From contig PLRW01000053.1 of assembly GCA_003164955.1 (NCBI GenBank), positions 2,000 to 46,559 of the forward strand: DNA of 44,560 bases, given 5' to 3'. This stretch comes from Actinomycetota bacterium (lineage in GTDB: Bacteria; Actinomycetota; Actinomycetes; Streptosporangiales; Streptosporangiaceae). The translations under genes were made by a program, and so were the position numbers. Numbering within the stretch: the stretch's first letter is position 1; each line of letters opens with the position of its first letter. Positions 1-7,784 of this stretch are shown piece after piece. The notes under the pieces were generated by a model, which made no database searches, was not told where the DNA came from, and worked only from the letters and a program-made list of their open reading frames with translations.

Positions 1-60
1 ATGTCGGCTCCTTCGAGGAGCCGCCTGGACAACCTGTGTGATTATCGCAACCTGGGCGGA
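1..60 (-). promoter_or_regulatory. Cassette copy A: leader with SD hairpin
   Basis: This is the leader of a repeated two-gene cassette whose coding part lies beyond the left edge; the window opens inside the start codon (minus strand). A perfect 7-bp inverted repeat (arms 5-11 and 17-23, loop TTCGA) sits just before the start codon, and its 3' arm on the transcript contains the Shine-Dalgarno AGGAG. An extended -10 (TGC then GATAAT, plus-strand attatc at 41-46) lies about 40 bases upstream of the start. Both elements recur in the other copies in this window. The promoter assignment is inferred from position and conservation. Confidence 0.55.
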
Positions 61-172
61 GTATGGCTGCATCCGCAGGTTGCCCCTTCGGTGGGCAGGC
101 CGGTCGAGGGTGCTGTCGGTGGGCCTCGGCGTGCCTGCTTCCTGCGGTGTCCGTGGGGGCAATAATTGAGTC

Positions 173-499
173 ATGGAGACTCGCGGACTGCCGTCGCGCT
201 GGAGCGGCCACGCGCGTCGCCTGCCGTCTTCCCTGGAAGACCTGAGCGGGCCAGCCACGGGCACGGTCGTGCTGCCGTTGCAGGTGGCCTGGTCAGGCCG
301 GCGCGCATACGACGTGAGTGATGAGCGCCAGCGTCTGATGCTGTACGCGCTGCTGCTGGCCGAAGCCCAGCGCGAGGATCTTGAGCGGTTCCTGCACGGG
401 GAGTCGCTGGTGAGGATGTGGCCGCGGCTGGGGCGGCTACTGGGCCCGCATGCGCGGCGGGCGTGGGAACAGGAGCTGATCCCGGCGCACCGGCAGTGA
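173..499 (+). CDS. Small protein paired with AbiEii-like gene
   Basis: This encodes a 108-aa soluble protein rich in Arg and Leu, with no membrane segment or motif that I recognise. It ends in TGA inside a GTGA overlap with the start of the AbiEii-type nucleotidyltransferase stump at 496, so the two were probably translationally coupled. That arrangement suggests a partner or antitoxin-like role, but this is inference from context only. The ATG at 173 is the first in-frame start, and the downstream frame shows normal codon use. It is otherwise an unknown conserved-looking protein. Confidence 0.5.
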   Translation: METRGLPSRWSGHARRLPSSLEDLSGPATGTVVLPLQVAWSGRRAYDVSDERQRLMLYALLLAEAQREDLERFLHGESLVRMWPRLGRLLGPHARRAWEQELIPAHRQ

Positions 500-964
500 G
501 CCTGGACGGGCTGCCCGCTGGCCACGTGCGGGTGCTGCTGGATGGCCTGAGCGTCTTCGAGCAGTATGGGCTGTTGCTGGCCGGAGGGTACGCATTCCGG
601 GCCCATCGGATCTTGTACCGCCCGTCTCAGGATCTGGACTTCGCCACCGGGAACCACGAGCCCTTGCCGGACATCGCCGAGCACGTGCGGCAGGCTTTCC
701 CGCCGCCACGAGCCGGACCTCGACCTGGGGACCATCCTGGACCACCTGGCAGGTGTCGGCGTGTTCGCCGGCGAAGACTTCGCTGAGTACGGCCTGGATG
801 CCCCGGCGATCGTCAGCCTTCGCGGATGGGCCACCGGCTGGTACGACGACCTCGCCCGCCGTCTGGCCTCGGACCATATGGACGATGAAACGCTTGACGA
901 CTCCAGACCGGCCCCCAATATCAGCAGGGATCCGGTGGGGGCTAGGCGGTGGGAGTCGCCTTGA
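496..964 (+). pseudogene. Nucleotidyl transferase AbiEii-type, internal deletion
   Basis: The start is GTG 496, overlapping the upstream stop. The N-terminal part carries GGYAFRAHR followed by RPSQDLDF, the G-G plus D-x-D pattern of AbiEii/AbiGii-type nucleotidyltransferases (type IV toxin-like family). After about residue 70 the frame turns into Pro/Arg-rich nonsense, while a different frame from about 707 reads a plausible C-terminus (HEPDLDLGTILDHL, then SLRGWATGWYDDL) and ends at 964. The protein is much shorter than the usual 200-plus residues, so an internal deletion with a frameshift near 700 is the simplest reading. It is probably inactive. Confidence 0.6.
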
Positions 965-1120
965 GTTGGCAGCCGGTGACCGTGGCCGGGTGGTAGCGCA
1001 TGGAGCGCCTTGGGCGCCTGCGATCGCTGGTGCTGGCGGAGGGGTTGGGTCCTTGCGCGGGTTTGCTGTCCGGGGTGGCTGGTTGCAGACTGGCGTGGTG
1101 GACCGGATCCGGGGCGAAAG

Positions 1121-3745
1121 GTGAGCCAGCGGGCGCCGGATGAGGTGGTCATCCGGACTCCGGACCGGCGGCTGCGGGTATTCGTGAGTTCCACGCTGGG
1201 TGAGCTGGCCGCGGAGCGGCGGGCAGTGTCGCGTGCCGTTTCGGCGTTGCGGCTGACGCCGGTGATGTTCGAGGCGGGGGCCCGGCCGTATCCTCCGTCC
1301 GAGGTATACCGGGCGTACCTGGCGCAAGCCGATGTGTTCATCGGCTTGTACTGGCAGCGGTACGGGCAGCTCGTCCCCGGCATGCAGGTCTCGGGCCTGG
1401 AGGAGGAGTTCGACCTGTCGGGTGGGCTGCCGCGGCTGTTGTATGTCAAGGCGCCGGCGTCCGATCGCGAGGCCCGGCTGGCTGATCTGCTGGCCCGGAT
1501 CAAGGAGGAGTCCTCGGCTTCGTACCGTTATTTCCGCACTTCGGCTGAGCTGGGCCGACTGGTGCGTGATGACCTGGCGGTGCTGCTGAGCGAGCGGTTC
1601 GCCGCCGCTGCCGGCCAGGCCACAGCTGCGGCGCCAACCCAGGCGGGCGCCGGCGGCCTTCGCCCGCTGCCGGTGAACATGACGTCACTGCTCGGGCGGG
1701 AACAGGCCATTGATGAGGTGGCCGGGCTGATCGAGCATCCTGAGGTGCGGCTGGTGACGCTGACCGGGCCGGGCGGGGTCGGCAAGACCCGGCTGGCGGT
1801 CGCGGTAGGCGAGCGGCTGCGTGACCGGTTCGGCGCGGGCACCGTGTTCGTCCCGCTGGACACTGTCACCGACCCCGGGCTGGTGCTGGCCGCTATCGGC
1901 CGGGCCGCGGGCGCCGACCTGACGGGGACGCGCTCGCCGCTGGAGGCGCTGGCCGAGACGTTCGGCGATGGCGCCTGGCTGCTGATCCTGGACAACCTGG
2001 AGCAGGTGGTCGGCGTCGCCCGCGACCTGGGGAAACTGCTGGCCCGCTGCCCGCAGCTGGCGATCGTGGCCACCAGCCGCACGGTGCTGAGGCTGAGCGC
2101 CGAGCGGGAATACCCGGTGCCGCCGCTGCCGCTGCCGGCCGACCCCGCCACCGTGCCGCTGGAGGAACTGCAGTCCTGGCCTGCGGTGGCGCTGTTCGTG
2201 GACCGGGCCCGCGCGGTGCGCCCCGGCTTCGCCCTCACCGAACACAACGCGGCGGCGGTGGCGGAGATCTGCGGGCGGCTGGAGGGCCTGCCGCTGGCCA
2301 TCGAGCTGGCCGCCGCCCGCACCCGGCTACTGGACCCGCCCGCGCTGCTGGACCGGCTGGCGGCCTCGCTGGACGCGCTCGGCACCGGCGCGGTAGACCT
2401 GCCCGAACGGCAGCGCACCCTGCGGGCCACCGTGGAGTGGAGCGTGGGCCTGCTGACCGACGACGAGCGGTCGCTGCTGGAGGTCACGGCGGTGTTCACC
2501 GATGGCTGGACTATCCAGGCCGCGGCCCAGGTCGCGGGCGTGGAGGAGGATCGGGCGCTGGATCTGTCCGAGGCGCTGGCCCGCCACAGCCTGATCTATA
2601 TCGACAGCACGCAGCTCGGGTCCCGGACCCGGATGCTGGAGACCGTCCGCGAGTTTGTGGCCGAGCGGCTGGCGGCCCGGCCCGGCGCCGACCAGGTCGA
2701 GCGGCGGCACGCCGACTACTACCGGATCCTGGCCGAGCAGGCGGACCGGCCGTTGCGCGGCACTGGCCGGGGCGAGTGGCTGGAGCGGCTGGACGCCGAG
2801 GCGGGGAACCTGGCCGCCGCGGTGCGCTGGTACCTGGCCCATGACCCGGGGCCGCTGCCGCACCTGTTCCGGGTCCTATGGCTGTTCTGGTCGCTGCGGG
2901 ACCTCGAGCGCGAGGCCCGGTCCTGGGTGGAGCAACTGCTGCCCGCCGCCGGCACGCTGGACCCGCAGGCCCAGGGCGAGCTTGCGTGGGCGGCGGCGGT
3001 GACCGCGGTTGACACGGGGGACGATGCGGCGGCGCTGGCGGCCCGCCAGCGCCTGGCACCGCTGCTGGCCGGGATCGGTGACCCCTTCCTGCACGCGGCA
3101 TCCCAGCTGGCCATGGCGTGGACCTTGCCGATCGCCGGCGACTTCGACGGGGCTCTACGGGAGGCGGCGGTCTCGCTGGAGGAGCTCCACGGCCAGGATG
3201 AGCCCGTCTTCACGGCCATGGCCGCGTTCACGGCCGGCTCCGTGGAGACGGCACTGGGCCGCTACGACGTTGCCCTGCGTCACCTACGCGAGGCGCGCGA
3301 CCTGGCCGAGCGGGCTGGTGGTGACTGGCTCGTCGCCGGCTCCCGGGTGCAGCTGGGTATCCTGGCTGTGCTGCAGGGCAGGCGAGAGGAGGCCCGGGCG
3401 CTGCTGGAAGAGGCGCTGGACCTGAGCCTGGCGGCCCGCAGCGCCCAGTTCGTGGCGCCGCGCCTGGCCGGGTATGCCTTGCTGGCATCCGCAGACGGCG
3501 ACCCGGAGCGGGCAGCGCGGCTGGAAGGCGCGGCGGAGGGCCTGCGCCGGCGGGTCGGCCTGCCGGCCTGGCCGCACCTGCGCAAGGTGGAGGCCAAGTT
3601 GGTGGCCCAGGTCCGCCAGCGGCTGGGCGCGGGCCAGTTCGATCAAGCATTCTCCGCCGGCTCCCGGCTCACCCAGCGGGAGGCGGTAGCCATCGTCCAG
3701 AACCAGCACTGGCACCCAGAGCCCCTGAGCCGCTACGCGCAATAG
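1121..3745 (+). CDS. DUF4062 - NB-ARC STAND ATPase with TPR-like C-terminus
   Basis: This is an 874-aa STAND NTPase. Residues about 15-95 form a DUF4062 domain (LRVFVSSTLGEL, then QADVFIGLYWQRYG). A linker leads to an NB-ARC ATPase with Walker A GPGGVGKTRLA, Walker B LLILDNLEQ, a TSR sensor-like segment and GLPLAIELAAARTRLL. A winged-helix-like region and TPR-like helical repeats fill the C-terminal half. There is no BTAD or LuxR DNA-binding domain, so it is not a classical AfsR/SARP regulator. DUF4062 fused to STAND ATPases has been proposed to occur in prokaryotic conflict systems; a defence or signalling role is inference. The GTG at 1121 was chosen because the 37 upstream codons read as noncoding. 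The last 460 bases are overlapped antisense by the GGDEF-EAL frame. Confidence 0.8.
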   Translation: MSQRAPDEVVIRTPDRRLRVFVSSTLGELAAERRAVSRAVSALRLTPVMFEAGARPYPPSEVYRAYLAQADVFIGLYWQRYGQLVPGMQVSGLEEEFDLSGGLPRLLYVKAPASDREARLADLLARIKEESSASYRYFRTSAELGRLVRDDLAVLLSERFAAAAGQATAAAPTQAGAGGLRPLPVNMTSLLGREQAIDEVAGLIEHPEVRLVTLTGPGGVGKTRLAVAVGERLRDRFGAGTVFVPLDTVTDPGLVLAAIGRAAGADLTGTRSPLEALAETFGDGAWLLILDNLEQVVGVARDLGKLLARCPQLAIVATSRTVLRLSAEREYPVPPLPLPADPATVPLEELQSWPAVALFVDRARAVRPGFALTEHNAAAVAEICGRLEGLPLAIELAAARTRLLDPPALLDRLAASLDALGTGAVDLPERQRTLRATVEWSVGLLTDDERSLLEVTAVFTDGWTIQAAAQVAGVEEDRALDLSEALARHSLIYIDSTQLGSRTRMLETVREFVAERLAARPGADQVERRHADYYRILAEQADRPLRGTGRGEWLERLDAEAGNLAAAVRWYLAHDPGPLPHLFRVLWLFWSLRDLEREARSWVEQLLPAAGTLDPQAQGELAWAAAVTAVDTGDDAAALAARQRLAPLLAGIGDPFLHAASQLAMAWTLPIAGDFDGALREAAVSLEELHGQDEPVFTAMAAFTAGSVETALGRYDVALRHLREARDLAERAGGDWLVAGSRVQLGILAVLQGRREEARALLEEALDLSLAARSAQFVAPRLAGYALLASADGDPERAARLEGAAEGLRRRVGLPAWPHLRKVEAKLVAQVRQRLGAGQFDQAFSAGSRLTQREAVAIVQNQHWHPEPLSRYAQ

Positions 3746-5959
3746 CACGGAAACCGCGACTTGGAGCCAGATGCGGAGACGCACCGGCGCCGGCTCTGCG
3801 CTGCGGCTCCTCGCCGCCAGGCCAGCCCGGCACCGACACCGCGGGGACCAGGTGGTTACATTCCCGGCCCCCGCGCCAGGCGCCGGGAAGCCCTGATCAC
3901 CTCTGGCCGGCAGCTTTAACTGGCCATTACCCGGGACCTCCTCCTCCGCTTGGCCATGCCCGGGGACCTTCTCATGGCTATGGACAGGCGGTGGCGGAGA
4001 TGAGGCAGTAACGAGATGTGTCTCGATCCACAGCTCGAGTTCTCTCACTGGGACCGGCCTGCAGATCTCGTATCCCTGCACGAGGTCGCATCCCATGTCG
4101 GCAAGGTCGCTTCGAGTAATGCTGTCCTGGACGCCCTCCGCGACGACGGTCATTCCAAGGTTGTGCCCTAGGTCGACGGCGGAGCGCACGATTACGGCGC
4201 TATCGGGGTCGTTCGCCATGCCCACTACGAAGGAGCGGTCGATCTTCAGCTCCTTGACCGGCAAGGTCTTGAGGTACGACATGGACGAGTAACCGGTGCC
4301 GAAGTCGTCGATGCTCAGCGACACGCCCATGGAGTCGAGGGCTTGCAGGACGGTGAGGGCGAGGCCGCGGTCGGTCATTACTGCTGTCTCGGTCAGCTCA
4401 AGGCTCAACAGCTGTGGCGCGACGCCATGGGCGTCTAGAAGTTCCTGTACGTGAGCCGGGAATCTGGGATCGAGCAGGGAGCGTGCGGAGATGTTCACCG
4501 CGACGGGGATCGAGCGTCCTGCGTCGGCCCACTTTCGGGCTTGGCTCAGCGCGAGGCGCAGCACTTCGGTCGTGAGCGCATGGATTATTGCGGTGTTTTC
4601 AGCGAGCGGGATGAACTCGTCGGGCTGTAGCAGTCCCAGCGTGGGATGCCGCCAGCGGACGAGGGCTTCGACACTGCTCAGCGTGTCGGTGCCAGTGCTG
4701 ATCTTGGGCTGGTAATGCAAGGTCAACTCGCCGGTGGCGATGGCTCGGCGCAGGTCTCCGAGCAGGACGAGCCGGGAGAGATTGTTGTCGTCGCGAGACG
4801 ACTCGTAGCGGGCGAATGGGCGGTGAGCGGCCTTCGCCTCGTACATGGCTACATCGGCGTGACGCAGTAGTGTCTCGATGTCGTCGCCGGGTTCGGCGAG
4901 GGCGATTCCGATGCTGGCGTCGACGTCGAGAGCGATGTCGTAAATCGAGAACGGGTCGTCCAAGGCGGCATCGACGCGTTGCGTGGCCGCTAGTGCCTCT
5001 TCCCATCCAGAAATGGGGAGCAGAATCGCGAACTCGTCACCACCGAGGCGGGCCACGGAGTCGGAATCACGCAGGGAGCCCCTGAGCCGATCCGCCACCT
5101 GAAGAAGGAGGTGATCACCGTATTGGTGGCCGAGGGTGTCGTTGACCTCTTTGAACCGGTTGAGGTCCAAGAGCAGCACAGCCACGGTGGCGCCCGAGCG
5201 AGCAGCGGAGCGCAGGGCTACACCGGCCCGGTCCTGGAACAGGGTCCGGTTCGGAAGGTTGGTCAGCGGGTCGTGCAGGGCCTGATACCGGTTTTGTTCA
5301 CTTTCGGAGTGAAGGTCCCGCTGGTAGCGGGTCACGACGACTGCTCCGCCGACGACCAGGCCGATTGCCGCGAGCATCGCGGCCAGATCGACGAGGAGCA
5401 CGTAACGTCCAATGGCACGGACCGACGCCACCGCGCTGAGAGCTGTGGACTCGTGTAGCGCGGCCGCGCCATAAACCTGGTCTTCCATGACGCCGAAGAC
5501 TGGGTCGACAGTCCGGCTGTCTATGGCGTTCGTTACGGTCACCGGATCGTGGCGATCGACTGACAGGAACAGCCGTGCGCTGGCTGCCACGTAAGCGCTG
5601 TGCTCGCGCAGCACCGCCTTCGCCAGGTTTCGATCGGCGCTGTCGCCCAGGACGACCACCTGCCGCATGGCCTGCTCCAGGGCGACTTCAGCCGCCGCGT
5701 GGGCTGCCTCCGGAACCGGTCCGGGCTGGAGGCGGTACTTCCGCTCGAGCGACTCCTCGGCGGCGATTGCGGCTGCCGCGTGGCCATACGCGTCAGCGAT
5801 ACGAACAGCGACGGCGCTCGTCCCGGCCGTATTGTTCATCACCAGGGAACCCACCGTGACTACGACGATGAGCGCCACCAGCCCGATGCCGGTCCCGGTC
5901 ATCGCCCATCGATTCCACGAGCTTGAGATGGGCCCCCCTTTGTCCGTGGACCTTGTCAC
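3284..5959 (-). CDS. Membrane GGDEF-EAL cyclic-di-GMP protein
   Basis: This is a bifunctional-type cyclic-di-GMP enzyme. An N-terminal membrane segment (GLVALIVVVTVGSLVM), an extracytoplasmic helical region of about 140 residues and a second membrane segment (VLLVDLAAMLAAIGLVVGG) are followed by a GGDEF domain with intact GGDEF (ARLGGDEFAIL) and an EAL domain with intact EAL (VEALVRWRHP), a conserved DDFGTGYSS segment and VAEGVQ. Both catalytic motifs are present. GTG 5959 leaves a short cytoplasmic lead; ATG 5902 is an alternative. Homology should end near 3990, but no stop follows: the frame continues about 235 codons, through low-complexity sequence and then antisense to the STAND gene, to 3284. 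The natural C-terminus appears lost. Confidence 0.75.
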   Translation of the reverse strand: MTRSTDKGGPISSSWNRWAMTGTGIGLVALIVVVTVGSLVMNNTAGTSAVAVRIADAYGHAAAAIAAEESLERKYRLQPGPVPEAAHAAAEVALEQAMRQVVVLGDSADRNLAKAVLREHSAYVAASARLFLSVDRHDPVTVTNAIDSRTVDPVFGVMEDQVYGAAALHESTALSAVASVRAIGRYVLLVDLAAMLAAIGLVVGGAVVVTRYQRDLHSESEQNRYQALHDPLTNLPNRTLFQDRAGVALRSAARSGATVAVLLLDLNRFKEVNDTLGHQYGDHLLLQVADRLRGSLRDSDSVARLGGDEFAILLPISGWEEALAATQRVDAALDDPFSIYDIALDVDASIGIALAEPGDDIETLLRHADVAMYEAKAAHRPFARYESSRDDNNLSRLVLLGDLRRAIATGELTLHYQPKISTGTDTLSSVEALVRWRHPTLGLLQPDEFIPLAENTAIIHALTTEVLRLALSQARKWADAGRSIPVAVNISARSLLDPRFPAHVQELLDAHGVAPQLLSLELTETAVMTDRGLALTVLQALDSMGVSLSIDDFGTGYSSMSYLKTLPVKELKIDRSFVVGMANDPDSAVIVRSAVDLGHNLGMTVVAEGVQDSITRSDLADMGCDLVQGYEICRPVPVRELELWIETHLVTASSPPPPVHSHEKVPGHGQAEEEVPGNGQLKLPARGDQGFPAPGAGAGNVTTWSPRCRCRAGLAARSRSAEPAPVRLRIWLQVAVSVLLRVAAQGLWVPVLVLDDGYRLPLGEPGAGGECLIELARAQPLADLGHQLGLHLAQVRPGRQADPPAQALRRAFQPRCPLRVAVCGCQQGIPGQARRHELGAAGRQAQVQRLFQQRPGLLSPALQHSQDTQLHPGAGDEPVTTSPLGQVARLA

Positions 5960-6221
5960 CCGCTGTCCACAATGAGCTGAAAGAGAAAATCGCACTCGAC
6001 GATCGGCATCTGACCTCGTCCCGTTAGAAGGTCGCCTGCCTAGCCTTCGTCCACTAGGCATAGGTCTGAAGCGAGATAAGTCACGCGCCGGGCTCCTTGG
6101 ACGATTCGCCCTGTCCGGGTTCGGGGGAGGCTGCTGGCACCCGAAGCCTGCAACGCCCGCGCCGGCCTGTGCCTGCACGCCTCGGCAGGCGCGCGATAGT
6201 AGCTCATCGTCACATATTCAA

Positions 6222-6245
6222 TACATAGAGTACACGAGGTATGTA
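6222..6245. promoter_or_regulatory. AT-rich inverted repeat, possible operator
   Basis: A perfect TACATA - 12 nt - TATGTA inverted repeat lies in an AT-rich pocket of the otherwise GC-rich gap (about 5960-6420) between the GGDEF-EAL gene and the decayed cassette B. Its spacing resembles operators of PadR-type or other winged-helix repressors, but no such regulator is adjacent. I see no convincing gene in the rest of this gap. Confidence 0.25.
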
Positions 6246-6370
6246 AACTGCCCGACTTCGCAAGGGCGGGATGAGCCATGGTCCCGGCCATGATGGTGGC
6301 AAGGATAGGGATGGCCAGGCTCCCCAACGTCACGACCAAGGGCCTGCTCCTGTAACGGCGCAGCTACCTC

Positions 6371-6388
6371 GCTGACGTCCCCGTCAGC
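6371..6388 (-). terminator. Hairpin downstream of cassette copy B
   Basis: A perfect 7-bp stem GCTGACG/CGTCAGC with a TCCC loop lies just beyond the decayed gene 2 of copy B. A hairpin in the equivalent place follows copies D, E and H, so it probably marks the end of the transcription unit. No U-tract is visible. Confidence 0.4.
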
Positions 6389-6420
6389 GCCTGCTACTGC
6401 CCGCGCGGCCGCTGCCGGTA

Positions 6421-6708
6421 GTGAGCGTGGCTGATCACCTTACGTGGCATCAGGCAAGCGAGGATCAAGGCCGCGGGCCAGCCGATCGGGATCGTGTTCA
6501 GGCAGATGACCCAGCCGAGACCTTCGACCTAGCGGGCGATGCCGAAGACGGTCGGCAGGATGTAGACCCCGACCAGCCCGTCGATGATCGCTGGCTTAGG
6601 ATCGAGCCAGGCCAGGCCGACCGGTCCCCCTGCTCCTCCTGCCGGTTGCGCGGGTAACGGACCTCTATCTGGCTGCCGTCGGAACCTGCCGCCGTTGTCC
6701 TCGTCCAT
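6421..6708 (-). pseudogene. Cassette copy B: fused, deleted gene 1/gene 2
   Basis: The frame starts at ATG 6708 as in other copies (MDEDNGGRF) but shifts after about 9 codons. An internal deletion of roughly 200 bases joins the gene 1 segment that normally reads SILSQ directly to the middle of gene 2 (IIDGLVGVYILPTVFGIAR). The gene 2 remnant then meets an in-frame TAG where other copies have a Gln codon, and it lacks the usual final stop. Both genes are dead here. The match to copies D, E and F identifies it without ambiguity. Confidence 0.75.
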
Positions 6709-6800
6709 GTCGGCTCCTTCGAGGAGCCGTCCGGACAACCTGTGACATTATCGCAACCTCGGTGGCACCAGGTTGCAGTGACACATAAGCCGTTTAACTG
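6706..6800 (-). promoter_or_regulatory. Cassette copy B: leader with SD hairpin
   Basis: The hairpin arms are at 6711-6717 and 6723-6729 (7 bp, loop TTCGA) directly upstream of ATG 6708, and the -10 (attatc on plus) is at 6747-6752 with the extended TG. Further upstream, the sequence around 6774-6790 (gcagtgacacataagccg on plus) is shared with copy D at about 15650, so B and D belong to one sub-branch of the family. Confidence 0.55.
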
Positions 6801-6949
6801 CTCAAATATCTTTGAGTCACCAACCCGCTCCTAGTTTTTGCCGTTGGCTGAGACTGACTGCGTACTTGCCTGTGCGGTCAAGTACGCCAATCGCAGGCAC
6901 GGTCCTGCTTCGCCGCGGAACCGATGGCGGACGCGGCTATTGTCGGTCC

Positions 6950-7213
6950 ATGCTGCGTGTCAGCGCCTTTTACGGGGTCGTGATCTACATGTACTGGAAC
7001 GAACGGGATCACCCAGTGGCACACTTTCACGCCTACCAGGCTGGCCGCCGTGCTTCGGTCTCGGCCGACGGCGAGGTGCTGGCCGGCGGCCTCGACCCCA
7101 GGGCTCTTCAATTCGTCCGGGAATGGGCCGTCCTTCGCCGTGGTGAGATCCTGGCGAACTGGGAGCGGGCCCGGCGGAACGAGCCTCTGCTGGGTATCGA
7201 CCCGCTGGCGTAA
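6950..7213 (+). CDS. DUF4160 domain protein
   Basis: This 87-aa protein has the DUF4160 signature: an N-terminal hydrophobic strand with YMYWNERDHPVAHFHAYQAGR, then a region ending LQFVREWAVLRRGEILANW. DUF4160 proteins are usually encoded next to DUF2442 proteins, as here, and such pairs are often listed as toxin-antitoxin-like, though biochemical proof is thin. ATG 6950 was chosen because homology starts there; an upstream extension to 6812 has no family resemblance. The next gene follows after 10 bases. Confidence 0.75.
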   Translation: MLRVSAFYGVVIYMYWNERDHPVAHFHAYQAGRRASVSADGEVLAGGLDPRALQFVREWAVLRRGEILANWERARRNEPLLGIDPLA

Positions 7214-7223
7214 CATCAAGACC

Positions 7224-7493
7224 GTGGACGAGAACTACCTGCCCGTCGTCGTAGGTGTCGCTATGGTCGGTGACCGCGTGCTCCGCCTGCTCTTCAGCGA
7301 TGGCACAGCCGGCGACGTCGACTTCTCCGCTGAACCATGGACCGGCGTTCTGGCGCCACTGAACGACCCCGCATACTTCGCCGAGGTCACCGTCGATCCG
7401 GAGGCTGGAACCCTCGTATGGCCCGGCGGCATCGACCTGGCCCCCGAACCGCTCTACCAACAGGCCAAGGCACACCCTCTCCTCGCCGCGTAG
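7224..7493 (+). CDS. DUF2442 domain protein
   Basis: This 89-aa protein starts at GTG 7224, 10 bases after the DUF4160 stop, so the two almost certainly form one operon. It shows the DUF2442 pattern: a short strand-rich N-terminus (VVGVAMVGDRVLRLLFSDG) and a C-terminal FAEVTVDPEAGTLVWPGGIDLAPEPLY segment (quoted in part), typical of proteins paired with DUF4160. A role as the partner or antitoxin half is inferred from the pairing. Confidence 0.75.
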   Translation: MDENYLPVVVGVAMVGDRVLRLLFSDGTAGDVDFSAEPWTGVLAPLNDPAYFAEVTVDPEAGTLVWPGGIDLAPEPLYQQAKAHPLLAA

Positions 7494-7784
7494 AGGCGCG
7501 GCCAAGCACCCGGCTGCGGGAAGAAGAGCGACGGTTGAGTAATTATGGCAACCTCGGCCATGCTCCATTGTGACGCGCCATGTTCCCGGCGACGTGACGT
7601 AGACGACCGCTCATGCCGAAAAGCGGACGTTGCTGTACGCATGCTTATGCACTGTCCATCATGATTACGTGTGCCGAATGAACTCAGGTCCGGGATCAAG
7701 ACCGGAGTTTTCTGAATTGCTGAACAGCCGTTCTGAGCGCCTCGGGTGATGTATCGGCACCTATCGGGTGGTCCGCGAACTCGT
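7494..7784. other. Gap with a lone cassette-leader trace
   Basis: No gene is supported here. Positions 7540-7575 (aattatggcaacctcgg then ccatgctcc on plus) resemble the -10 and upstream part of the cassette leader but lack the hairpin and genes, so they look like a leftover of a ninth copy. The rest is featureless. Confidence 0.4.

Noticed and set aside
1121..3745. Calling the STAND protein an AfsR/SARP antibiotic regulator.
   Set aside because: It has the NB-ARC and TPR parts but no BTAD or winged DNA-binding domain at the N-terminus, and DUF4062 stands there instead.
6040..6339. A 99-codon minus-strand frame with a signal-peptide-like start (MVVTLGSLAIPILATIMAG).
   Set aside because: After the first 30 residues the sequence is Arg-rich with no pattern, and there is no Shine-Dalgarno; support is too weak.
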